5,082 bases of DNA from Deltaproteobacteria bacterium. GTDB taxonomy: Bacteria > Bdellovibrionota_C > UBA2361 > SZUA-149 > JADYYL01. Location: contig JADYYL010000018.1 of assembly GCA_020853655.1 (NCBI GenBank), forward strand, positions 1 to 5,082. The letters are read 5' to 3'. The position numbers were made by a program, and so were the translations under genes. This document shows, piece by piece, positions 1 through 5,082 of this stretch (its first letter is position 1; each line of letters starts with the position of its first letter). The notes beneath the pieces were generated by a model, which did not search any database, was not told where the DNA came from, and saw only the letters and a list, made by a program, of their open reading frames with translations.

Positions 1-1463
1 ACATTTGAGCTCGACCCATCGCCGCCACGATCAGGCGATGCTTCAGGAATCGTGCCAAGCCGATACTCATTCGAGAAGCACGCGTCGCAATATTGTTTAC
101 GTTCCCCGCGCACCGCTCGATACATTCCCTCGAGCGAAAGATAGCCGAGCGTATCGGCACCAATAAACTCGCGGATCTGATCGTGCTGAAACCGATTCGC
201 CACGAGTTCGTCGCGCGTCGGCGTGTCGATACCGTAGTAGCACGGCCCGACGGTCGGTGGAGAGCTCACGCGGAAATGAACCTCGCTCGCTCCAGCGTTC
301 CGGACCATGGCGATAATCTTCTGGCACGTCGTGCCGCGCACGATCGAGTCGTCAACGACGGCGACCCGCTTACCACGAAGCATCTCTCCGTTCGGATTGA
401 GCTTCACGCGCACACCAAAGTCACGGATCGATTGTTGAGGTTCGATGAAGGTTCGGCCGACGTAATGATTTCGCACGAGGCCGAACTCGAATCGCCCCTT
501 GCTCTCTTCAGCGTACCCCAGTGCCGCGGGCACACCTGAATCCGGTACCGGAATGACGAGGTCGACGTCGGAGGGGCACTCTTTGGCAAGCTCCGCACCG
601 AGGCGCTTCCGCACTTCGTAAACGTTGCGACCGTTCAGAAACGAGTCCGGCCGAGCGAAATAGACATGTTCGAAAATACAGAATGCAGAGTCGCGCATTT
701 CGGAGACGAACGAAGAACGTATCTCTCCGTTCGACATGATCTCGACGATCTCACCCGGGAGTAACTCCCTTTCGAATTTTGCACCCACGAGATCAAAGGC
801 GACAGACTCGGACGCGACCATGTAGCCCGAATCTAGCTTCGCAAGGGACAGTGGACGGACTCCGTATGGGTCCCGCACCGCCACAAGTGTGTCCTGACAG
901 AGAAAGACGAGTGAATAGGCTCCCCTCACCTCCGTCAGGGCCTTTCGTATCGCCGCGGAGATGTTTGTCCCCGTATTGTTGCGCGCGACAAGATGAAGGA
1001 TCACCTCCGTATCAGAGGTGGAGGAGAATATTGCTCCTGAATGTTCGAGTTGCGCTCTCAGTTCCTGCGAATTAACGAGGTTGCCGTTGTGCGCCACGGC
1101 GAAGGAGTGTTCGAGCAGGTTGGCGACGAAAGGCTGGAGGTTCTGCCAATCCTTACTGCCGCAGGTCGCGTAGCGCGTGTGCCCGATCGCAGAAGAGCCG
1201 ACAAGACCTCGGAGCGATTCCTCGTCGAAGACGTCGGCGACAAGTCCCATATCCTTGCAACCGCACATCTGGTCGCCGTCCCACGAGACGATCCCGGCGC
1301 CTTCTTGGCCTCGATGTTGGAGTGCGTAGAGCCCGAGATAGCAGAGCTTGGCGGCCTCCGGGTTTCCCCAAACGCCAACAAGAGCGCATTCGTCGTGGAA
1401 GTGATCGTCACCGGCCGCAATGTTCGGTTTCGAGTTTGCGTTTCCGCACCAGCCGGTCTTCAT
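1..1463 (-). CDS. purF: Amidophosphoribosyltransferase (glutamine PRPP amidotransferase), C-terminal end cut by window
   Basis: This cytosolic enzyme makes 5-phosphoribosylamine from PRPP and glutamine, the first committed step of purine synthesis. I translated 487 codons by hand from the reverse strand with no stop or frameshift. The N-terminal nucleophile glutaminase domain follows a 25-residue propeptide: the expected catalytic Cys is C26 (context DECALVGVWG). Other glutaminase motifs are GHTRYAT at 94-100, NGNLVN at 126-131 and SDTEVI at 150-155. The phosphoribosyltransferase domain has the PRPP loop VAVVDDSIVRGTT at 367-379. C262, C408 and the pair C459/C462 (YCDAC) match the four 4Fe-4S ligands of the Bacillus-type enzyme. 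The family is usually about 470-510 residues, so only a short tail is missing. ATG at 1463 is the only ATG, GTG or TTG in frame between an upstream TGA (1620-1622) and the catalytic Cys, so the start is well supported. The propeptide is long for a bacterial PurF (11 residues in B. subtilis). Confidence 0.97.
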   Translation of the reverse strand, partial: MKTGWCGNANSKPNIAAGDDHFHDECALVGVWGNPEAAKLCYLGLYALQHRGQEGAGIVSWDGDQMCGCKDMGLVADVFDEESLRGLVGSSAIGHTRYATCGSKDWQNLQPFVANLLEHSFAVAHNGNLVNSQELRAQLEHSGAIFSSTSDTEVILHLVARNNTGTNISAAIRKALTEVRGAYSLVFLCQDTLVAVRDPYGVRPLSLAKLDSGYMVASESVAFDLVGAKFERELLPGEIVEIMSNGEIRSSFVSEMRDSAFCIFEHVYFARPDSFLNGRNVYEVRKRLGAELAKECPSDVDLVIPVPDSGVPAALGYAEESKGRFEFGLVRNHYVGRTFIEPQQSIRDFGVRVKLNPNGEMLRGKRVAVVDDSIVRGTTCQKIIAMVRNAGASEVHFRVSSPPTVGPCYYGIDTPTRDELVANRFQHDQIREFIGADTLGYLSLEGMYRAVRGERKQYCDACFSNEYRLGTIPEASPDRGGDGSSSN

Positions 1464-1465
1464 GT

Positions 1466-1492
1466 GAATCGGTCTCCGAATGAGACCGATTC
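1466..1492 (-). repeat. Perfect 11-bp inverted repeat with 5-base loop at the purF start
   Basis: The arms are GAATCGGTCTC (1466-1476) and GAGACCGATTC (1482-1492), with loop 1477-1481. All 11 pairs match, and the repeat ends two bases before the purF ATG. It lies just downstream of a possible -10 box (1495-1500), so it could be an operator for a dimeric repressor sitting on the transcription start. Alternatively it could act in the mRNA as a hairpin that hides the Shine-Dalgarno. The transcription start decides which: a start near 1488 would leave much of the 5' arm out of the RNA and favour the operator reading. The dyad is seen directly; the regulatory role is inferred. Confidence 0.7.
1473..1477 (-). 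promoter_or_regulatory. Shine-Dalgarno of purF, buried in a dyad
   Basis: GGAGA lies nine bases before the purF ATG. Four of its five bases fall in the start-proximal arm of the perfect inverted repeat at 1466-1492, opposite TCTC, and the first G is in the loop. If the whole repeat is transcribed, the site would be paired and hidden. No other purine-rich site lies at a suitable distance. Confidence 0.6.
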
Positions 1493-1494
1493 TT

Positions 1495-1500
1495 ACTATA
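1495..1500 (-). promoter_or_regulatory. Possible -10 box of the purF promoter
   Basis: On the minus strand this reads TATAGT, five of six matches to TATAAT, in an otherwise GC-rich stretch. The expected transcription start would fall around 1487-1492, inside the far arm of the dyad. No good TTGACA-like -35 box lies 16-18 bases upstream; that position holds a G/C hairpin instead. A dedicated purF promoter is plausible given the 364-base gap behind the peptidase gene, but this remains a weak call. Confidence 0.35.
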
Positions 1501-1502
1501 AA

Positions 1503-1534
1503 CGGGGGGTTGGCGGAAGACGGGGCGCCCCCCG
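1503..1534. repeat. G/C-only inverted repeat near the expected purF -35 position
   Basis: CGGGGGG (1503-1509) pairs perfectly with CCCCCCG (1528-1534) across an 18-base loop. A competing self-complementary core, GGGGCGCCCC, sits at 1522-1531. The repeat covers the place where a -35 element for the candidate -10 would be. It may be only a base-composition effect, since single-base runs make such pairings easy. Confidence 0.35.
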
Positions 1535-1604
1535 GCTCCCGATGACTCGAGCAGCGGTATGGCAGGCTGGCGGCAAGCGTCTTGAGACGAGACCTGGACG
1601 AAAT

Positions 1605-1664
1605 GAGGGCGCGTCGCCTTCAACCATCCGACCCGGTACGGAAGCCATGTCCGCGCCGGCCCTC
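1605..1664. repeat. Long-range imperfect inverted repeat upstream of purF
   Basis: GAGGG (1605-1609) pairs with CCCTC (1660-1664), and CGCG (1610-1613) with CGCG (1652-1655). This gives nine pairs interrupted only by a four-base bulge (1656-1659). A further short pairing inside joins CTTC (1618-1621) to GAAG (1641-1644). The sequence matches no RNA family that I recognise. It could be part of a leader or a small RNA, or could arise by chance in GC-rich DNA. Confidence 0.3.
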
Positions 1665-1698
1665 TGGACTGACACCCTAGTGCTGCGACAACTCAGTC

Positions 1699-1753
1699 AT
1701 GGGTGTTGTTTCTGAATTTCCCGCGAAGCGGGAAATCTGTGAGACACGCCCAT
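1699..1753. repeat. Nested stem-loop between the M42 peptidase gene and purF
   Basis: The inner hairpin is a perfect 9-bp stem: ATTTCCCGC (1716-1724) pairs with GCGGGAAAT (1728-1736) around a three-base loop. An outer stem joins ATGGGTGT (1699-1706) to ACGCCCAT and its preceding bases (1746-1753): eight positions, seven Watson-Crick and one G-T. It begins about 75 bases past the peptidase stop codon. Neither strand has a T-run after it, so it is not a standard intrinsic terminator. It could stabilise the 3' end of the upstream transcript or belong to a structured leader. Confidence 0.45.
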
Positions 1754-1827
1754 CACTTCGTTCAAAGCAGGCAAGAGACAAGAACGAGTGCACTGCCAAG
1801 TTCGCCTATCAATTCCTTGTCAGAGCA

Positions 1828-2901
1828 CTAGCTCGGGATGAAGTCCATCCGGCTGGTAATCCGGAGACACGTTTCGGCGATGAGCTTCGCAGCGCTCTCC
1901 AAATCGCGGAGATCAATCGTCTCCACCTGAGTGTGCATGTACCTGTTCGGAATCCCGACAAGAGCCGCCGCGACTCCTGAACGAGAGACCTGAAGCATGT
2001 TCGCGTCAGTCCCCGTCGCTCCCGGAGCGGCGAGCATCTGCACAGTGATCTTTTTCTTCTTCGCGGTCTCCACGAGCAGCTTTTCAATCTCGGGATTGAT
2101 GTTTGGGCCGCGCGCGATCGACGGACCGCCCGCCATCTTCACGGTTCCAACCTGCTTCGCATCAACACCTGGGCAATCGGAGGCATGAGTCACGTCGACC
2201 GCAATCCCGACGAGGGGGTCAATGCCGTAGCACGACGTCTTTGCGCCGCGCAGTCCAATCTCTTCCTGCACAGTGCTCACTGCATAGAGAGCCACAGGTG
2301 ATTTCCGCGCGCGGGCTTCTTTTTTGAAGAGACGGAGCGCTTCCATAACAACATACACCCCGACTCGATCGTCGCAGCCGGGCGAGGAGATGATGTTCTT
2401 GCCGAGTCTCAATATTCCCGGGTGATACACAATGGCATCGCCGACGGAGATCTTTGCCTTCGCTTCTTTCCCGTCTTTTGCCCCGATGTCGATCCAGAGC
2501 TTGTTCAGTTCGATCGCCTTGCCGCGCTCGTGCGCAGGGATAAGGTGCACAGCCTTGTAGCCGATGATGCCATCAATCTTCCCATCCGCAGCAAGCAACG
2601 TAACTCGAGATCCGGGCAGCACGGATGGGTCAATCCCTCCGATGGCGTTGAACCAGATGTATCCCTGATCATCGATATGCGTGACCATGAAGCCAATCTG
2701 ATCGCAATGACCGGCAAGCATCACTCGGATCTTGCCGGTCGGATTGGCGGTGGCAATGAGATTGCCATGCACGTCGACGCGCACGGAATCCGCGTAGCTC
2801 GAGACCCGTCGTTTCACGACGCGCTGAATGTCTTGCTCGAACCCTGACGGCGAGGGTGTTTCGAGGAGCTTCTTGAGAAATTCGAAAGAGTCGTTCTGCA
2901 T
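1828..2901 (-). CDS. M42-family metallo-aminopeptidase (glutamyl aminopeptidase / TET-like)
   Basis: At 357 residues this is a full-length M42 peptidase. These cytosolic di-metal enzymes remove N-terminal residues from short peptides and often assemble into dodecameric tetrahedra. Expected ligands are all visible: H65 in AGHCDQIG, bridging D177 in CDDRVG, catalytic E213 and ligand E214 in VQEEIG, D236 in VDVTHA, and H323 in YMHTQVE. The N-terminal LKKLLETPSPSGFE (9-22) is the typical family opening and supports the chosen ATG. There is no signal peptide. Many relatives have GHxDE where this has GHCDQ, a variant I believe occurs in a bacterial subgroup, so I do not treat it as damage. The gene starts four bases after the stop of the EEP-like gene, with an AGGA site overlapping that stop, implying co-translation. 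Older annotations call this family cellulase or endoglucanase M; peptidase is better supported. Substrate preference cannot be read from sequence. Confidence 0.93.
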   Translation of the reverse strand: MQNDSFEFLKKLLETPSPSGFEQDIQRVVKRRVSSYADSVRVDVHGNLIATANPTGKIRVMLAGHCDQIGFMVTHIDDQGYIWFNAIGGIDPSVLPGSRVTLLAADGKIDGIIGYKAVHLIPAHERGKAIELNKLWIDIGAKDGKEAKAKISVGDAIVYHPGILRLGKNIISSPGCDDRVGVYVVMEALRLFKKEARARKSPVALYAVSTVQEEIGLRGAKTSCYGIDPLVGIAVDVTHASDCPGVDAKQVGTVKMAGGPSIARGPNINPEIEKLLVETAKKKKITVQMLAAPGATGTDANMLQVSRSGVAAALVGIPNRYMHTQVETIDLRDLESAAKLIAETCLRITSRMDFIPS

Positions 2902-2903
2902 AT

Positions 2904-2907
2904 TCCT
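2904..2907 (-). promoter_or_regulatory. Ribosome-binding site of the M42 gene, overlapping the upstream stop codon
   Basis: The minus strand reads TAGGAAT then ATG. The TAG stop of the EEP-like gene (2906-2908) shares its last two bases with AGGA. Spacing from AGGA to ATG is only two bases, shorter than the usual five to nine, so efficient initiation probably depends on ribosomes finishing the upstream gene. Confidence 0.55.
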
Positions 2908-4561
2908 ACCAATTCAAATCCACCCAAACGAGCGGACTCTGGGTGGGGAATCCTCCCAGAGTCTCCGCGCCCGCATTACATGACAACGAATCCGTGGCCT
3001 GCACTCGAGCCAGGGGAAGATCCACCTGAAACATATAGATGCCCGAAGAGAGCGCTCGCTTCGCCTTCCATTCCTGAAGCGCCGTTTTCGAAGGAGATTT
3101 TCGGATCCAACGCACCCCTTCCTTCTTAGACCGCTCAAACCGCGGCCCCGGCGGGGGATTCTCGAGGAGCGGATTCCAGAGCACACGCAGGTGCGTTGGG
3201 AGCTTGGAGCAGCGAAACCCGAGCCCGTTGAGAATGGGGGCCGGCTTCTCCTCTTCAGGAGCCGCTTCTTCCTTCGACTTCTGCTTCTTCCCAGGCGACG
3301 GGGCTGGTGGTGGCGTATCGAGTTCGCACCCACCGCCGGTCTCAAAGTCCGCTTGTCGCAGTCGACCGCTCATCACGAATCCCGGCGCCGATCGTGAGAT
3401 GCTCACCAGATCGCCAAGAACGATGACGGTTGGGGCCGTCACCGGATCTCGCGCCCGTTCCTCACGCTCTCGTTCCACCGCCAGCTCCCGGATCACTTCC
3501 GCCATGTGCATCCGATACAATTCGCTTTCCGACGAGACGGGAGTCAAGGAACGCTGAAAGTGGATGTTGAGAAAGAGGAACCGTCGAACACTATCATCGC
3601 CCTTGCGTCGCACCTGCACTTCGAGTTCGAAGGGAGCGCGTGCAAATTTCTCCGGCGGCTTCTTGCCGACTGCGGGAAGCGCGAGATCGAGATGTGTCTT
3701 TGATCCAAGACGATCGACCGTTCCGCGGACAAGGAATCCGTTGAATCCAAGCTCTTTGACGGACTGTGCCACAACGGCGGTCCATTTTTGCTCCGACTTT
3801 TTCTCCAGACGCTCGATCAGCGTATTGAGTCCTTCGCGCGCATACCGAATGCTTCGTCCGACAATGCCCTGGATAGCAACGACATCACACTGCGTATCGA
3901 GAACCGCCGTTACAATCGCCTTTTCCCGCGATTTCAGCCCCCGCGCTCCTTTCGCCTTCACGATTCGCAGCAACTCCGGCTTAGCACCAAAGTTTTGCAA
4001 ATTCAGCGAACAGACCCGCGCTTCCTTTGGCCCTCTCGGATCACGGGCTCGAGATCCGAGTAGCTCCCGTCGACGCGCGATCGCCCGTGAGTCGCGCAGT
4101 TTCTTGACCTTCTCAAATCGCGCGCGTTCCGAACGATTCAGCGTGGTCATCTGCTCGCCGGGCAGCAGCATGCCGGTGGATTTGGAGTTGGCGGAAGCTC
4201 CGCCCGGGATGTCCCACTTCTCCTCTTCTTCTTCCGACTCAAGAGCGGGAGTCTCGGCGACGACAGGTGGATCCGGCGTGGGAGATGGTGCGACCTCCGT
4301 CCACGCATCAAGCGGTAGGATCTCCTCCGGTGTGGGAATAGGAGTCGGTTCGATCGGTGAAGGATCTGCCGTCGGCTCATCAGATGCGACTTCGGCAATC
4401 GACGGGATGACGTCGATTGGCTCGGGAGAAGGCGTCTCGGCAAGGGAGTCCACGCTGCCGACGACACCGATGCTCAGAGCGAGCGCGAGCACAGCAGCGC
4501 GAAAGAGTCGTCGACCCCCTCGTCCCCACTGTCTCGACTGTCTCGTTACGAGGTCCCTCAT
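2906..4561 (-). CDS. Secreted EEP-superfamily-like protein with degenerate catalytic site
   Basis: This is a 551-residue exported protein of unknown role. Residues 1-41 form a Sec-type signal peptide: a basic start (RGGRRLFR), a hydrophobic core near 22-36 and a likely cut after SLA (39-41). Residues 42-115 are a Pro/Glu/Ser/Thr-rich linker, and 140-180 are highly charged. From about 181 the EEP fold motifs appear in order: LNLQNFG (186-192), DVVAIQG (226-232), LFLNIHF (329-335), VIVLGDL (379-385) and the C-terminal PLVWVDL (543-549). N187, H334 and D384 are kept. The glutamate normal after the Gln of motif two is G232, the Asn of GDFN is V386, and the SDH before the final strand reads TQS (540-542). 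Another charged, Pro-rich insert lies at 415-442. A nuclease or phosphatase role is therefore doubtful; a binding or scaffolding role in the envelope is possible. GGAGAG (4564-4569) precedes the ATG. The peptidase gene follows four bases later. Confidence 0.8.
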   Translation of the reverse strand: MRDLVTRQSRQWGRGGRRLFRAAVLALALSIGVVGSVDSLAETPSPEPIDVIPSIAEVASDEPTADPSPIEPTPIPTPEEILPLDAWTEVAPSPTPDPPVVAETPALESEEEEEKWDIPGGASANSKSTGMLLPGEQMTTLNRSERARFEKVKKLRDSRAIARRRELLGSRARDPRGPKEARVCSLNLQNFGAKPELLRIVKAKGARGLKSREKAIVTAVLDTQCDVVAIQGIVGRSIRYAREGLNTLIERLEKKSEQKWTAVVAQSVKELGFNGFLVRGTVDRLGSKTHLDLALPAVGKKPPEKFARAPFELEVQVRRKGDDSVRRFLFLNIHFQRSLTPVSSESELYRMHMAEVIRELAVEREREERARDPVTAPTVIVLGDLVSISRSAPGFVMSGRLRQADFETGGGCELDTPPPAPSPGKKQKSKEEAAPEEEKPAPILNGLGFRCSKLPTHLRVLWNPLLENPPPGPRFERSKKEGVRWIRKSPSKTALQEWKAKRALSSGIYMFQVDLPLARVQATDSLSCNAGAETLGGFPTQSPLVWVDLNW

Positions 4562-4792
4562 TTCTCTCCGTCTGGTAGCCGACCCTCAATCTCAGATGCT
4601 TTGACGGGGAAGCTTGCTCCACAACGCCGCGACCAATACACGCAGGCCATACGTAAGGATTGCACCGTCGAGCCGATACTAGCAGGGTTGTTAAAAACGC
4701 CGACAGAGGGCAGTCCGCACCCTCGCCCACGAGAACCCGGTCAGGACGCTATTTTTTTCCGGCCTCGGCGCATCGTCCGGCATCAAAAGACC
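4562..4792. other. Divergent intergenic region, promoters not resolved
   Basis: These 231 bases separate the minus-strand EEP-like gene from the plus-strand methyltransferase gene and must carry promoters for both. I find no pair of -35 and -10 boxes good enough to call on either strand. A run of seven T at 4752-4758 has no adjacent strong stem, so it is not a convincing terminator. A short GAGGG/CCCTC pairing near 4706-4724 is weak. Confidence 0.5.
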
Positions 4793-5082
4793 ATGCGGAT
4801 AAAGAACCCAGACCAACTTCCTATCAAAGCCCGACATGTCGAGCTCTCGCTGATCTCATCCGCGGACGACGAGCCGGGTCGTCCGACGGACCGCCTTCTC
4901 GCCATCGCGATTGACGCCGCAGAACACGCGCGAACGCTCTCGCTCTCCGATGTTTCCGAACGGCTCGTCCAGCCGCCCCACTATCCCGATATTTGGCCCG
5001 GCGAGCACTACCGACTCCTCGCGGGACTCGTTCGAACACTGAATCCCTCGACGATAGTCGAGATCGGAACCGGAAGTGGACT
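4793..5082 (+). CDS. Class I SAM-dependent methyltransferase, N-terminal part only
   Basis: The visible 96 codons run off the right edge. The start is MRIKNPDQLPIKARH and the segment YPDIWPGEHYRLLAGL (64-79) leads into VEIGTGSG (89-96), a clear motif I (glycine-rich SAM-binding loop) following a beta-strand. The layout, with about 85 residues before motif I and a helix with a WPGEHYRLL stretch, resembles small-molecule methyltransferases of the Methyltransf_24 / O-methyltransferase-like type, but the substrate cannot be inferred. The ATG at 4793 has only a weak AAAGA before it. The frame stays open some distance upstream, so an earlier alternative start is possible. It is divergent from the EEP-like gene. 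Confidence 0.8.
   Translation, partial: MRIKNPDQLPIKARHVELSLISSADDEPGRPTDRLLAIAIDAAEHARTLSLSDVSERLVQPPHYPDIWPGEHYRLLAGLVRTLNPSTIVEIGTGSG

Larger units (their letters stand above)
1464..1827. other. 364-base intergenic region between M42 peptidase gene and purF
   Basis: I find no convincing gene here on either strand. Short open frames that enter the region are extensions of frames opposite purF or the peptidase gene. The region holds four inverted repeats, the possible purF -10 box and several copies of the pentamer GAGAC: plus strand at 1482, 1584, 1589, 1741 and 1775, and its complement GTCTC at 1472. No tRNA, and no purine, PRPP or ZTP riboswitch that I can recognise, is present. Confidence 0.6.

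Noticed and set aside
541..552. Perfect 12-base palindrome TCCGGTACCGGA inside purF
   Set aside because: It results from the codons for the conserved PVPD segment of PurF and has no regulatory context.
1041..1715. A 224-codon plus-strand open frame opposite the purF start
   Set aside because: It is antisense to clearly conserved PurF sequence for most of its length and has no domain or motif.
1716..1736. Intrinsic terminator for the peptidase gene
   Set aside because: The stem is perfect, but no T-run follows on the minus strand (next bases TCAGAAAC) or on the plus strand.
2683..2715. GHCDQIG in the M42 peptidase read as loss of a catalytic residue
   Set aside because: The metal-binding His and following Asp are kept, and the catalytic Glu lies elsewhere (E213). 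The Gln appears to be a subgroup variant rather than inactivation.
4498..4530. Twin-arginine export signal (GRRLFR) in the EEP-like protein
   Set aside because: The context lacks the full S/T-R-R-x-F-L-K pattern, and the hydrophobic core and SLA cleavage site fit an ordinary Sec signal better.
3564..4604. A 346-codon plus-strand open frame lying almost wholly opposite the EEP-like gene
   Set aside because: Its translation is Ser/Arg-rich low-complexity sequence with no recognisable motif. The opposite frame has a signal peptide, ordered fold motifs and a good Shine-Dalgarno. The antisense frame is a by-product of codon bias.
4751..4758. T-run as a terminator
   Set aside because: No strong stem directly precedes it, and no gene on that strand ends upstream within the window.

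Overview
The window looks like an ordinary chromosomal segment from a free-living bacterium with moderately high GC content. It holds three genes on the minus strand and the start of one on the plus strand. Shine-Dalgarno sites and an N-terminal secretion signal support a bacterial origin. The PurF is the iron-sulfur, propeptide-processed type, found in Bacillus and in many Gram-negative lineages, so it does not fix the phylum. I see no transposase, integrase, CRISPR array, tRNA or rRNA.

Layout from left to right. Positions 1-1463 (minus) carry purF, the first committed step of de novo purine synthesis, cut by the window edge close to its C-terminus. Positions 1464-1827 are a 364-base non-coding stretch rich in inverted repeats. 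The most striking is a perfect 11-bp dyad that ends two bases before the purF start codon and contains the purF Shine-Dalgarno. Positions 1828-2901 (minus) encode an M42-family metallo-aminopeptidase with all expected metal ligands. Positions 2906-4561 (minus) encode a secreted 551-residue protein with a fold signature of the endonuclease/exonuclease/phosphatase (EEP) superfamily, but several catalytic residues are replaced. Positions 4562-4792 are a divergent intergenic region. From 4793 to the right edge (plus) is the N-terminal part of a class I SAM-dependent methyltransferase, cut just after motif I.

The EEP-like gene and the peptidase gene form a tight unit. The stop codon of the first overlaps the ribosome-binding site of the second, which suggests translational coupling. 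purF lies downstream in the same direction, but the long structured gap and a possible -10 box suggest it has its own promoter. No shared pathway joins these genes.

I do not see a clear new multi-gene system. The points most worth following are the dyad at the purF start, the unusually long PurF propeptide, and the exported EEP-like protein that has lost catalytic residues yet is coupled to an apparently cytoplasmic peptidase.
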